Source: Lysobacterales bacterium (GTDB taxonomy: Bacteria > Pseudomonadota > Gammaproteobacteria > Xanthomonadales > Marinicellaceae). From it: 64,000 nt of DNA. Position 1 is the stretch's first letter; each line of letters begins with the position of its first letter. A program made the translations under genes and the position numbers. Shown here in pieces: positions 37,454 to 46,968 of this stretch. The stretch covers positions 1 to 64,000 of the forward strand of contig JAGRJR010000001.1 of assembly GCA_020442635.1 (NCBI GenBank). Reading direction: 5' to 3'. The notes below the pieces were generated by a model, which saw nothing but the letters and a program-made list of their open reading frames with translations, was not told the DNA's origin and ran no database searches.

Positions 37454-39628
37454 ATGAACCACAAAAAACTACTATTAATCCCCTTATTAATGATGACTCA
37501 ATCCAACAGCTGGGCACAGTCAGATACTGACAATGCTGATAGCAAAAAAACAGATACTGAGCAGTTAGAGGAAATCAAAGTAATCGCTTCTACTTCTGGT
37601 CTGATTTCATACGTATCGGCAACAGGAGCCAAAACCGATACTCCCATCGTGGATACACCGAGTTCAGTTTCTGTTTTGACTGCCAAGCGTTTTGAAGACC
37701 TGGGTGCAGAAACCATTCAGGATGCGCTGGGATATGTGGCCGGTGTTTATAACGGTCCTTATGGGGTTGACAGTCGGGGTGATTGGTCGCAAATCAGATC
37801 GGTTGCACCCATCCAGTATTTGGATGGCTTACGCACTTCGTTCAATTATTACAACAACATTCGCCCCAATCCTTATGGCATTCAGCAAGTAGAAATCCTC
37901 AAAGGACCCAGCTCTGTGTTGTATGGCCAGGGCAGTTTGGGTGGGATTGTTAACATGGTTTCCAAAAAGCCCCAAGCTGAATTTTATGGCGAGTTATGGG
38001 GGCAAGTGGGTTCCTTTGATCGCCGTCAGTTAGCGGCTGATTTTACCGGTGCTGTGAATGAAGATGCCAGTGTATTGTTCAGAACCGTGGCCTTATTCAG
38101 GGATTCTGGAACACAAACAGATTATGTTGCTGACGACTCTCTTGTCATCAGTCCAAGCATGACTTTCCACCTTTCCAATCAAACCGAGCTGACCTTTATT
38201 GGAAACTGGCAGAAGAATGAAACAGGTTCAAGCACACAGTTTTTCCCACATATGGGTACACGCTTACCCGCGCCCAATGGACGCATTCCTGTGAATCGAT
38301 TTGTCAGCGAGCCCGAATTTGATCGCTATGACTCAGAACAGCAAGCACTGACCGCCTTGTTCAATCATGATTTTATGAATGGATGGGCGTTACAAGGTGG
38401 CACCCGTTACAGTGATTCCTCCGTTGATTATCGAACCATGTACGGCTGGCCACCAGTATTTCAAGATGATGGGCGCAGCTTGTTGCGTTCTATATACATC
38501 AGCGACAATCGTGCCAAATCAATAACCTCAGATGTGCGCTTACACGGGGAGAAATTATGGGGCAGTGCGCTGCACAAAATAGTGGTCGGTATAGATTACC
38601 AAAACGCAAAAACTGACAATGACAGCTTGTTCTTATACGGTGCAGGAGGACTGTTAGACCTCTATGATCCAGTATATGGATTGGTGACTGATTTCCCTAC
38701 ACCTGCTGATGTTATAGACTCACCTGCCAATCACATCTATCAAACCGGTTTATACCTACAAGATCAGGTCTATTTGGGTGACCATTGGATCGTATCAGCG
38801 GCTTTACGAAGAGACCGAGTTAAGAACAAAACAGCAGTATCTACCAGTCAATTATCAGAGGCCACCACCGGAAGATTGGGTTTGATGTATCAATTTGAAA
38901 ATAATATATCTCCCTACTTCAGTTATTCTGAATCCTTTGATCCCATCATCGGTGAAGATGCTTATGGTAATTCTTATGACCCAAGAACCGGTGAACAGTT
39001 TGAGCTCGGTTTGAAATACCAACCTTTAGGAACAGAGCATTTGATTACAGCAAGCGTTTACCAAATCACTGAACAAAACCGCACCACACCACTGTCAGCT
39101 GCTGACCTTGCAGATCCCAATGTGGTCAATCCGGCCGGTAGTATTCAGGTTGGCGAAGCGGAAATCACTGGTTTGGAAATAGAGTCACAATTTGAGTTTA
39201 ATGAATTGGATATTTATGCCAGTTACTCCTATACGGATTCTGAAATTACCCGCAGTAATACAGTGGGTGAATTGGGTGCGCGATTGGCTGCCACTCCTGA
39301 CCACATGTTCTCCACATGGGCTACCTACCGTCCTGAAAACTTCTGGCCTGGATTTAAGCTGGGTGCAGGTGTGCGTTATGTCGGTGAAACATCCGATGGC
39401 AGCGCCAGGGTGGTGGGAGCCGATGGTACGGTGTTGAATGAACCATTGCTGACCCAGGCATACACCTTGTTTGACTTTATGATTGGATATGAGAAGGGTG
39501 CTTACGATTTCAGTTTGAATGTTGATAATTTGACGGATAAAACCACAACCACCAGTTGCCTGGCCCGTGGTGACTGCTTTTACGGTCAAAAACGCACCAT
39601 CACTGCCAGTGTGAAGTATCAATTCTAA
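37454..39628 (+). CDS. TonB-dependent siderophore receptor
   Basis: 724 residues with a signal peptide (LLLIPLLMMTQSNSWAQ). A plug domain follows (TDTPIVDTPSSVSVLTAKRFEDLGAETIQDALGYVAGV, VEILKGPSSVLYGQGSLGGIVNMVSKKP), then a 22-strand barrel ending in VKYQF with the usual terminal aromatic. It belongs to the FhuA/FpvA-like siderophore receptor group; the ligand is unknown, probably a ferric hydroxamate or similar. The Fur box upstream and the PepSY membrane protein downstream support ferric-siderophore uptake. The next gene starts directly at the stop (TAAATG). Confidence 0.95.
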   Translation: MNHKKLLLIPLLMMTQSNSWAQSDTDNADSKKTDTEQLEEIKVIASTSGLISYVSATGAKTDTPIVDTPSSVSVLTAKRFEDLGAETIQDALGYVAGVYNGPYGVDSRGDWSQIRSVAPIQYLDGLRTSFNYYNNIRPNPYGIQQVEILKGPSSVLYGQGSLGGIVNMVSKKPQAEFYGELWGQVGSFDRRQLAADFTGAVNEDASVLFRTVALFRDSGTQTDYVADDSLVISPSMTFHLSNQTELTFIGNWQKNETGSSTQFFPHMGTRLPAPNGRIPVNRFVSEPEFDRYDSEQQALTALFNHDFMNGWALQGGTRYSDSSVDYRTMYGWPPVFQDDGRSLLRSIYISDNRAKSITSDVRLHGEKLWGSALHKIVVGIDYQNAKTDNDSLFLYGAGGLLDLYDPVYGLVTDFPTPADVIDSPANHIYQTGLYLQDQVYLGDHWIVSAALRRDRVKNKTAVSTSQLSEATTGRLGLMYQFENNISPYFSYSESFDPIIGEDAYGNSYDPRTGEQFELGLKYQPLGTEHLITASVYQITEQNRTTPLSAADLADPNVVNPAGSIQVGEAEITGLEIESQFEFNELDIYASYSYTDSEITRSNTVGELGARLAATPDHMFSTWATYRPENFWPGFKLGAGVRYVGETSDGSARVVGADGTVLNEPLLTQAYTLFDFMIGYEKGAYDFSLNVDNLTDKTTTTSCLARGDCFYGQKRTITASVKYQF

Positions 39629-40180
39629 ATGAATATTTTGATGTATCTTTTGGCTCTATTGGGCTTGCTGCTGGTGGTGATTTGCTGGCAGCAGGCTCAA
39701 AAGCTGGGTAGACAACAACGCACCACCTTAAGACTCAGCTTGGTGGTGGTTTCCCTGATATTGGGTTGGTTAAGTTTTATAGCTTTTCAAGAAAATGAAG
39801 GAACGGAATTTGCCTGGTTTTTTATGCTGTTTCATTTCAGCTGGTTGGCTTGGATATTACTGGCTTCAAAAGCACATGTTAAGTTCAATGACAAAACAGT
39901 CAAAACAGTTAAAAGCGTCGCTGCAGAACATAACTGGTTGTACAAATCTTCGATACTGTTATTGGCCGGTCCTGTGGCGTTGTTCAGCAGCATTTTAATT
40001 GCACTTTGTATTTCGAAATTATTCATCGCTGAGCTGGCCAATCAATGGGTGTTGACGTTCATCATCATGCCCATTATTTGGGGCGCTTTGGCGACCTGGT
40101 TTGCTGCCGATGAAAAAAGGCTGAGGCCATTGCTCATTACCTTGCTATTAACCGCTGTTTGCTATGGATGGTTATTATGA
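39629..40180 (+). CDS. Small membrane protein of the iron-uptake operon
   Basis: 183 residues with about five transmembrane helices and no soluble domain. It is adjacent to the receptor stop (no gap) and its own stop overlaps the PepSY gene start by four bases, so the three are one operon. Proteins of this sort (DUF3325/DUF3649-like in style) recur beside PepSY iron-regulated proteins; the exact family could not be named with certainty. Probably accessory to ferric-siderophore reduction or transport across the inner membrane. Confidence 0.75.
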   Translation: MNILMYLLALLGLLLVVICWQQAQKLGRQQRTTLRLSLVVVSLILGWLSFIAFQENEGTEFAWFFMLFHFSWLAWILLASKAHVKFNDKTVKTVKSVAAEHNWLYKSSILLLAGPVALFSSILIALCISKLFIAELANQWVLTFIIMPIIWGALATWFAADEKRLRPLLITLLLTAVCYGWLL

Positions 40181-41694
40181 ATATATTTAAAAAATTAACC
40201 CCTTCGCAATCATTGGTCAAACAAGCGCTGCGTGGTCATGCCTGGATGGGTTTATTTTGGGCGGCTTTGTTGTACCTGATTTGTTTCAGTGGCGCATTGG
40301 TGGTATTTTTCCCGGAAATGGAACGTTGGGAGCAACCATTGGCAGATGAGTACAGTCACATGGATGCTGGCGCCATTGAACAGTCGTTGGTTAATATCCA
40401 GCAACAGATTCCACATAAGTTGGAGTCTTTGTATTTTATTTATCCCAGTGAAGATATGCCAAGGTCACATGTATCAGCGGTGCTGGAGGATAAAACCCAA
40501 ACCATTGATACCGAATGGTGGTTGGACTCAAGTGGTCAATTGGTTGAGCCGGTATCCGCTCCCTGGACAGAAATGATCACTGATTTACATATTTACCTGC
40601 ATTTACCTCATACGCTAGGAATCATCATTGTTGGCATGTTAGGTGCGATGATGTGCGGTTTGATGATTTCTGGTTTATTGGCGCATCCCAATTTGTTCAA
40701 AGATGCCTTTAAGCTGCGACTGGGCAGTAATCGCCATATGGAACAAACGGACATTCATAACCGCTTAAGTGTCTGGGGTTTGCCGTTCTTTTTTGTGGTC
40801 AGTTTGACTGGTGCTTATATTGGTTTGTTTGGAGTCAGTATGACCGTGGTTGATTGGATGGAAAAAGACCATGATTCAAAGCAAATCATTGCTGAAGTTT
40901 TTGGAGGTGATCCCGCTATCAATGAACCTGTGCAAAACATCAATATGACACAAATCAAACAAGACCTGTTGGAACGTGCACCTGAAGCATCGCCCATCTA
41001 TTTGGTGGTGCAAAAACCTGGCAGTGAAGAACAATATGTTGAAGTGGCTGCCAGTTTGCCACAGCGGTTGATTTATTCTGAAATTTATCGCTACCACAGC
41101 GATGGTACTTTTATCGATTACCAGCATTTATCGGATGGCAGCGTGGGTAGGCAAGTGGCTTATTCCAGTTATCGCGTGCATTTTGGACATTTTGGTGGCA
41201 TGGCAACCAAAATACTGTATCTGTTGTTGGGGTTGGTCATGACGGTGATTACAGCAACCGGTGTCAATATGTGGTTCAGTAAAAGAAAAATTCACAACCA
41301 TTGGTCCGTTTTGTGGCGCGCCTTTGTTTGGGCAACGCCTGCGGCAACTGCTTTAGCGGCGGCTTTTAGTATGGTTTTATCTCTATCTGCTGTTGTTGTT
41401 TTTTGGTTTGCTTTGGTGGTTTTATCTTTGGGTATATTCGCATTCTTTAATCAATCATGGAAATGGAAGGGTGTGGCAGAACAAAATTATTTGATGGGAC
41501 TCAAATATCTGACAACGATTACCGTTGTGTTTCTGGTGTTTTGTCATGGTTTCAAACATCCGCATCAGCCTTGGTACTGGTGGTTTAGTTTGTGCATGAT
41601 TTTATTGAGTGCAATGCCTTTGTTTGAATACAGAAAATTAATACAAACAGCCCCTAAAACTGCAAAATTCAAATCCCCCATCTCTGTAAATTGA
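40177..41694 (+). CDS. PepSY-associated TM protein (siderophore reductase-like)
   Basis: About 505 residues from ATG 40177 (overlap ATGA with the previous gene). Topology: N-terminal helix (WMGLFWAALLYLICFSGALVVFF), a periplasmic PepSY region, helices at about 150-175 and 210-235, a second periplasmic part, then a cluster of about five helices at the C-terminus. Conserved His lie near membrane ends (HIYLHLPHTLG, HNRLSVWGLPF, YRVHFGHFGG), consistent with haem binding and ferric-siderophore reduction in the periplasm as in FoxB/FiuB-type proteins. Controlled with the receptor from the Fur box. Confidence 0.88.
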   Translation: MNIFKKLTPSQSLVKQALRGHAWMGLFWAALLYLICFSGALVVFFPEMERWEQPLADEYSHMDAGAIEQSLVNIQQQIPHKLESLYFIYPSEDMPRSHVSAVLEDKTQTIDTEWWLDSSGQLVEPVSAPWTEMITDLHIYLHLPHTLGIIIVGMLGAMMCGLMISGLLAHPNLFKDAFKLRLGSNRHMEQTDIHNRLSVWGLPFFFVVSLTGAYIGLFGVSMTVVDWMEKDHDSKQIIAEVFGGDPAINEPVQNINMTQIKQDLLERAPEASPIYLVVQKPGSEEQYVEVAASLPQRLIYSEIYRYHSDGTFIDYQHLSDGSVGRQVAYSSYRVHFGHFGGMATKILYLLLGLVMTVITATGVNMWFSKRKIHNHWSVLWRAFVWATPAATALAAAFSMVLSLSAVVVFWFALVVLSLGIFAFFNQSWKWKGVAEQNYLMGLKYLTTITVVFLVFCHGFKHPHQPWYWWFSLCMILLSAMPLFEYRKLIQTAPKTAKFKSPISVN

Positions 41695-41709
41695 GTTTTG
41701 TGGTTCCCC

Positions 41710-41738
41710 GTGGCTGACAATCCCCTTGAGTCAGCCAC
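41710..41738. terminator. Hairpin between convergent genes
   Basis: Perfect 9-bp stem GTGGCTGAC / GTCAGCCAC with an 11-nt loop between the PepSY gene and the minus-strand HExxH gene. No T-run follows, so termination is plausible but not certain. Confidence 0.5.
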
Positions 41739-41771
41739 TATAACAAAAGCTCACAAGGAGGTGGGCTGATG

Positions 41772-43250
41772 TTATAAACTGATGGAAGGTGCGGATTTAA
41801 AATCGGACCAAGCCAATATTTGTTTGATATGTTCTGTTACATTTGACTTATCAGGCTCAACAATTAAAACAAAGTAAACTCCCTGAGTGGTGCTGTGCAC
41901 ATAAATACCTTTTTCTGGAGTGTTTACAAGCTCAAATTCAGGAATGTTAATGGCTTGGATTTGGGTCCAGTTTTTGGCCAAAATAACTGTATCCATTTGC
42001 GGGTATTGTTCGATAACAGTTTTTTTACCGTTATTCAGGTCTTCATTGGTGTTGATTTGTGCTGATGAAGGGCGGATAGTCCCGATGATTTCATTGATCA
42101 TATCAGTATAAGTTTCTTCCATGATGAGCAAGCCCATGTGTCGCAACAGTTGTTGGGGTTGGTTTTTTATTTGATGCAAACCTTTGGCCCAGGTTTTGTC
42201 TAAAGCAGCCATAAATCGCATGTCGATGGCTTGCTGATTTTTGATTTGTTGGGTAACGAGACGCAAAGCTGTTTTGGCTGCTTGATCAATGCCCTGATTG
42301 TTGTAAAAGGACATTGGGTGTTGCTGATAGTATTCGAACCGTTCTGGAGACATCATTCTTTGTTCTAACAGGCCATTGCCAATCGCGGTGGCCATGGCTT
42401 CATTGAACAGATAGTAGCCGATTTTACCGACCTCAGAGTTTTCATTGAAAAAATATGCCATGCGGTTGAGGTGTGTATCCAAAGGAGCGCGTTCATGGTA
42501 AAAATGTGCAATTTCATGAATAACAACTGCCAAACGGTTACTGGCTTTCTCGCCATTCAATACTTCGACCACACTGTTCTCATTAAATACCAAACCAGAA
42601 GTCGCTGCACTTTTCTTTGGATGGGCGACCAAATACACGGGTAAAACCAAATCCTCGGGTAAATCTGATTGATAAAATGTTTGCATGGCGGTCAATAAAC
42701 CATCCACGTCATGTTTCTCAGATAATATTTTGGCATCATCTACAAATTGATTAAGAGTGGCTTGCTGTTGCTCAAACCACGGTGCAAATCGTGGCCAGAA
42801 ATGGTCGATGATTTGTTGTTCTTCCTTGACCGCATTGATGGGCAACCAAAACTTCAGTTGAGTCAGATAGTGATTTCGCTTTTCACTGGCAAACGCCATG
42901 ATCCGAACCTGTTCAAGCACATTGATGCCATTGCTTGAGTTCATGGGGAAGTTAGGGGTGATCAGTAGTTCAAGTTCCGGTAATTCGACATATTCAATGG
43001 TTTTATTGAGTTTTGTGCGAGCAGATTTCCAACGTTCCAGCATAGCGGCATCTTGTTTATCTGAGTTTATTCCAGATTCCCACAGTTCCGAAAAATCCGC
43101 CTGGCTACAGGGGAAAATGACAGGTTGGGTGATGCAATCCAATTGATAGATGAGATTTCCCAGCGGTGAAATTTGATATTGAATGTGGTGCCTGGCAAAA
43201 AGTGTGGTGCTTAGTAACAGCAAAAATGCTGTGATTTTGGTTTTCATCAT
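41772..43250 (-). CDS. Exported HExxH metallopeptidase-like protein
   Basis: About 492 residues with a signal peptide (MMKTKITAFLLLLSTTLFA) when started at 43250; the frame runs on to 43310 but without a signal. Zn-binding motif HEIAHFYHE at about residue 260, and FNEAMATAIGNG some 40 residues later may give the third (Glu) ligand of a gluzincin. The remainder matches no family I know. Two Cys near the N-terminus (LDCITQPVIFPC) may form a disulfide. Likely a periplasmic or outer-surface protease; stands alone between convergent and divergent genes. Confidence 0.75.
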   Translation of the reverse strand: MMKTKITAFLLLLSTTLFARHHIQYQISPLGNLIYQLDCITQPVIFPCSQADFSELWESGINSDKQDAAMLERWKSARTKLNKTIEYVELPELELLITPNFPMNSSNGINVLEQVRIMAFASEKRNHYLTQLKFWLPINAVKEEQQIIDHFWPRFAPWFEQQQATLNQFVDDAKILSEKHDVDGLLTAMQTFYQSDLPEDLVLPVYLVAHPKKSAATSGLVFNENSVVEVLNGEKASNRLAVVIHEIAHFYHERAPLDTHLNRMAYFFNENSEVGKIGYYLFNEAMATAIGNGLLEQRMMSPERFEYYQQHPMSFYNNQGIDQAAKTALRLVTQQIKNQQAIDMRFMAALDKTWAKGLHQIKNQPQQLLRHMGLLIMEETYTDMINEIIGTIRPSSAQINTNEDLNNGKKTVIEQYPQMDTVILAKNWTQIQAINIPEFELVNTPEKGIYVHSTTQGVYFVLIVEPDKSNVTEHIKQILAWSDFKSAPSISL

Positions 43251-43413
43251 TTGTTTTTTGTCTCTGACTCTGTCTCTTAAAAGACGGATTAATTGGGTAA
43301 AAGGTTGCAATATACTTTAAATTCTGTAAAAGGTAACTATTAAGTTGTGATTTATGGCACATGCTTGGTTTTGCAGTTTATGTTAAGCTGGTTTTTTCGC
43401 AAGTGGAGTTAAG

Positions 43414-44583
43414 ATGAAAAAGTATTGTTTGATGGGGCTCATGAGTTTCATGCAAGTGGCTGGTGCTGTTGATACCTGTGATTATCAGGAAGAGTCGTCT
43501 GTTGAATATGTTGAAACGGAATTTACCGATGAACAACTGGCTTATTTCGATGAAATGATGGATGAAAACCGTCCCATCTCTGATGAGGAACGGTGGATGA
43601 TGGATTTGAATAAGCATCTGATGCAACATGAGGATGTTAATATCGCCATGATTGCTTTAAATATGCTGAATATTAATGCTGATAGGTTCGACCCACATAA
43701 TCAAGCACCTGTATTGGACATCAAGCAAAAGCAGGCCTTGTTAGAAAAAGTCAGCTTCAGCCCGCAGGCTGATTACAACACCTTGATGATGGCGTTGTCT
43801 TTGTGTGATGAAAGCTTGTCTGACTCCTGTGGTTCGGAGCGAATCAAAGACAAAATTTTCAAATTGGCACCTGACAACATCGATATCTATTTGTCCGATT
43901 TGTCCCAGGCGGTGAAAGAAGATGATGCCGAAATGGTGGAGTTGATTTTGAATCGAATGAGCCAGGCCAAATACAGTCAAATGATGCATCCACTCAGTGC
44001 TGAGTTTAAGGCTGCTGTTGATGGTTATTTAGCCGAGCATGCTTATCCGGAAAATTTGAATGAAGCCTATTTCGAAGCTTTTGGTTTGGATGATTCAAAT
44101 ATCGATATGGAAGCTTTAAATCGACAATATTTGTTTATGAGCTATAAAATGATTGCTATGGCTCACTATCCAGTGTTAAGACCATTGATCACTGCTTGTG
44201 AGAGTTACCCCAAAACAGCAAAAAAATGTTTATCCATTGCCCAAACCTTACAAAATAACAGTGACAGCATACTGATGACCATGATTGGTTACAATTTGGA
44301 AACGAAAGTCCAGGAGCGAATGGGTGATCAGAAAGCTGTTGCGGCCAGTGAACAGGCTGCTGAAGCATTTTCAAAGTACTATCAATGTTTATTAGTGAAT
44401 CAAACCAAGCAAGACGGGATGTCTTTCCTGACTGATCTTGAGTTATTAAATATGATGAATGACATATCACACGAAGCAAAAGGATTAGAACAGTTTGCTG
44501 TGATTCATTACGAAAAACTCAAGAAAGCTGGGGTTGAGAACCTAACTGACCCCAAATCATGTGGGCTGCGTTACAGCAATTAA
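43414..44583 (+). CDS. Hypothetical exported protein, 389 aa
   Basis: Signal peptide MKKYCLMGLMSFMQVAGAV, with GTGGAG upstream of ATG 43414. The mature protein is acidic and almost wholly helical, with repeated helix pairs that look like a TPR/Sel1-type superhelix. Several Cys are present (CDYQEES, LSLCDESLSDSC, TACESYPKTAKKC). No named family is recognised. Ends at a strong terminator; monocistronic. Confidence 0.65.
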   Translation: MKKYCLMGLMSFMQVAGAVDTCDYQEESSVEYVETEFTDEQLAYFDEMMDENRPISDEERWMMDLNKHLMQHEDVNIAMIALNMLNINADRFDPHNQAPVLDIKQKQALLEKVSFSPQADYNTLMMALSLCDESLSDSCGSERIKDKIFKLAPDNIDIYLSDLSQAVKEDDAEMVELILNRMSQAKYSQMMHPLSAEFKAAVDGYLAEHAYPENLNEAYFEAFGLDDSNIDMEALNRQYLFMSYKMIAMAHYPVLRPLITACESYPKTAKKCLSIAQTLQNNSDSILMTMIGYNLETKVQERMGDQKAVAASEQAAEAFSKYYQCLLVNQTKQDGMSFLTDLELLNMMNDISHEAKGLEQFAVIHYEKLKKAGVENLTDPKSCGLRYSN

Positions 44584-44607
44584 TCCTGTAAATCATCAAC
44601 ATCAATT

Positions 44608-44638
44608 AAAAGACCAATTTTAAATTTGGTCTTTTTTT
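44608..44638 (+). terminator. Rho-independent terminator
   Basis: Stem AAAGACCAA / TTGGTCTTT with an 8-nt loop and a seven-T run, about 25 bases after the stop at 44583. Confidence 0.88.
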
Positions 44639-44662
44639 GTCCGTAATTTATTAGATTCAGCG

Positions 44663-44674
44663 TAACTATAGTTA
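44663..44674. promoter_or_regulatory. Perfect palindrome upstream of the CBM-like gene
   Basis: TAACTATAGTTA, 12 bp, 24 bases before the next start codon. Possible operator in the promoter region. Confidence 0.3.
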
Positions 44675-44697
44675 GCTAATTAAATGAGGAACACGCG

Positions 44698-45624
44698 ATG
44701 AAAAAAATTATATTGTTTATGTTTTTACTGGGATCGGTATCACAGGCACAAAATCTGTTGAGCAACCCAAATTTTAATACAGGTATTGATGGATGGAATA
44801 TTTTTGAATTGAGTGAAGTGAGTTGGATAGCAGATGATGGTGTATCTAACTCAGGTAGTTTGCAATTCAGTGATTCTTTGAACAATGGAGGAGTGGGTTC
44901 GACCGGCCATGCTCCAGTGGCTATTGAACAAGGCCAAAGCTATGATCTTAGCGCCTATTTTAAAGTGATACCTAACACCGAAGCACAAGGGGCGGCGATT
45001 ATTGTACGGTGGTTGGATGAAAATCAGTTTAACACGGGTCTATCGGACTTTTATTATCCATCACCTGGATATCAAGTGGGTCAGTGGGACCAGATTACCG
45101 CACAAATAACACCACCTGCGGGTACGCATTATGTGCAAATATTCTTGGGGGTAGTAACGGCCAATACGGGTTCCACCGATCCATCAGTGGTGCGTTGGGA
45201 CGATGTGAGATTAGTCAAAGCCAATGCATCTGGTTTTGGCATTGTTCCGGCTCACACTGGTCAATGGTTTGATCCCGCTCAGTCAGGTCATGGTCTTAAT
45301 GTGGAAATTTTACCTGATAATAAAGCACTAATTATTTGGTATGTCTATGATTCGCAAGGCAATCAAGTTTGGATACTGGGTACTGGCACCCATAACGGTC
45401 AAACGATAACTGTTGATGCCAATATAACTGATGGGGCTATGTTCCCACCTAATTTTAATGCCAACGATATGCAGCTGACTCCATGGGGAACGTTTACGCT
45501 CACTTTTACAGGTTGTCATGCCGGAGTTTTCAGTTGGAATCCACAAAGTGGCAACGGTTATAATTCGGGACAGATGAATGTCACTCGCCTGACTCAAGTG
45601 GCCGGTTTGGAGTGCAATGAATAG
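44698..45624 (+). CDS. Exported protein with carbohydrate-binding-like domain
   Basis: 308 residues with a signal peptide (IILFMFLLGSVSQA). Residues about 20-175 look like a CBM4/9 or galactose-binding jelly roll (LLSNPNFNTGIDGWN, YDLSAYFKV, WDQITAQITPPAGTHYVQIFLG, WDDVRLVKA). Residues about 185-300 form a second domain starting GQWFDPAQSGHGLNVEIL and including IIWYVYDSQGNQVWILGTG, a module seen in many secreted Lysobacterales proteins. Probably surface or extracellular; enzyme activity is not suggested. Monocistronic, RBS GAGGAA. Confidence 0.78.
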   Translation: MKKIILFMFLLGSVSQAQNLLSNPNFNTGIDGWNIFELSEVSWIADDGVSNSGSLQFSDSLNNGGVGSTGHAPVAIEQGQSYDLSAYFKVIPNTEAQGAAIIVRWLDENQFNTGLSDFYYPSPGYQVGQWDQITAQITPPAGTHYVQIFLGVVTANTGSTDPSVVRWDDVRLVKANASGFGIVPAHTGQWFDPAQSGHGLNVEILPDNKALIIWYVYDSQGNQVWILGTGTHNGQTITVDANITDGAMFPPNFNANDMQLTPWGTFTLTFTGCHAGVFSWNPQSGNGYNSGQMNVTRLTQVAGLECNE

Positions 45625-45670
45625 TACCTTGTTCAGGAAAGTAGTTGGTTATTGATCGCTTCAATGCCAA

Positions 45671-46483
45671 CTACCATTTCTTTCTCAAGATAAACGGTTT
45701 TTGTTTATCTGTATCATGGGTTTGATTATAGGCCTTGATTTTGCTGTTTTTGCCAAAGATAACCCTGATTTGATAAAAGGTTTCACGCAGTAAAGCCATA
45801 CCTTTGCTGCCAGTCCAGCTCTTGTTGTAAAGCCTTTTAACAGCTGCGGTAGCATCTGGGGATTGGTTTTTGTAATTTTCAGCTAAGGCTTTGGCCAAAA
45901 CCATGGGATCATCATTTACATAGGTCACCAGCCCGGCTTGTTTTGCAGCCTTACCATCCAGTTGTTCAGCACTCCAGGTCAAATGTTTAGCCACATCAAT
46001 CCTGCAGTGTGTCCGCAAAGCCAGTAAGCCACCCATATCTGGAATCAAGCCCCAACGCGCTTCCATAATGGATAAAGAAGCATCAGGGGTCGCAATGCGT
46101 ATATCACCACCCAGGGCAATATGCAAACCGCCACCCCAACATCGACCATGAATGGCAACAATCACCGGCGCGCCAATACGCTGCCATTCGGTTGAAACTT
46201 TTTGTGCCAAATTGGAGCGCCAAGGAAATATTTTTTTGAGTAATTTCAAAGGCCCCGAGACTGATGACATCATTGACCTCACATCCAGCCCCGAACAAAA
46301 ATCTTCGCCTTGACCCGAGATAATCACCGCCCGAACCGAACGGTCTTTGCGCAATTGTTTTGCCGTAGTGGCAATGGCCTGAAACATCGCCATATCCAAA
46401 GCATTGCGTTTATCTGGTCGGGCCAGACTCACATAGGCAATGTGGTTTTCAATTTTTAGCTCAATGCGGTTTTCATAGCTCAT
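45671..46483 (-). CDS. Enoyl-CoA hydratase/isomerase (crotonase) family protein
   Basis: 270 residues. The crotonase fold is clear: VSLARPDKRNALDMAMFQAI, the oxyanion-hole part ISGQGEDFCSGLDVRSM, then VIVAIHGRCWGGGLHIALGGDIRIATPDASLSIMEARWGLIPDMGG. Glu144 of classical hydratase is replaced in the GGGLHIALG region (His-Ile), while MEARWGLIPD keeps the second acid position, so an isomerase or other acyl-CoA activity is as likely as hydration. It is the last gene of the ordinary backbone before the defence island. Confidence 0.9.
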   Translation of the reverse strand: MSYENRIELKIENHIAYVSLARPDKRNALDMAMFQAIATTAKQLRKDRSVRAVIISGQGEDFCSGLDVRSMMSSVSGPLKLLKKIFPWRSNLAQKVSTEWQRIGAPVIVAIHGRCWGGGLHIALGGDIRIATPDASLSIMEARWGLIPDMGGLLALRTHCRIDVAKHLTWSAEQLDGKAAKQAGLVTYVNDDPMVLAKALAENYKNQSPDATAAVKRLYNKSWTGSKGMALLRETFYQIRVIFGKNSKIKAYNQTHDTDKQKPFILRKKW

Positions 46484-46968
46484 GGTTATTTAGATTTAAT
46501 AAAAAATCATACTTTACTGTAAGCGGTTTTGAGATTGAAGACATTTATAAAAACAGTCTAAATAAGAGGACTTTGTTCGATTCATGAACAAAGATAAAAT
46601 GACAGCAAAACATCAGTTAAATAAGGAATGCTGTTGAGTTTTTATTCATTTTTGTTCCAGACAAAAATGAAAGTGACCTCGGCCAGCATAACTTTTTATT
46701 TCGGGCTTGTACTTTCTGATTCGCCTTGCTCACCAACCAAGTGCGCCGGTCGAGCCGATCTTCGGTTCTCCAATGATAAGAAGAGAGCAGAGCTAAACAA
46801 GAAATATAAGTGTCTGAAATTGAAAAAGATTATGTGCCTTATTGTAAAATAAAAGTCTGTGAAGTATATTGATTTGGTGAATGAAGTAAATTGAAAGGAA
46901 AAGAGGTGCATGATTATTATGTATAGAATAATTGAAATATAGTGTGTGAATCACAAGAAAATATTTCA
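46484..46968. other. Gene-free left boundary of the island, 485 bp
   Basis: No convincing gene. Two perfect hairpins: CTTTGTTC-N7-GAACAAAG at 46571-46593 and CATTTTTGT-TCCAG-ACAAAAATG at 46647-46669. A GC-richer patch at about 46675-46790 interrupts AT-rich DNA and may be a relic of another sequence. The base composition shifts here towards the AT-rich island. The frame before hsdR is open from 46942 but ATG 46969 is preferred. Confidence 0.5.

Noticed and set aside
46628..46852. 74-codon open frame at the island boundary
   Set aside because: It crosses a perfect hairpin and a GC-richer patch, has no ribosome-binding site and reads through regions of different composition.
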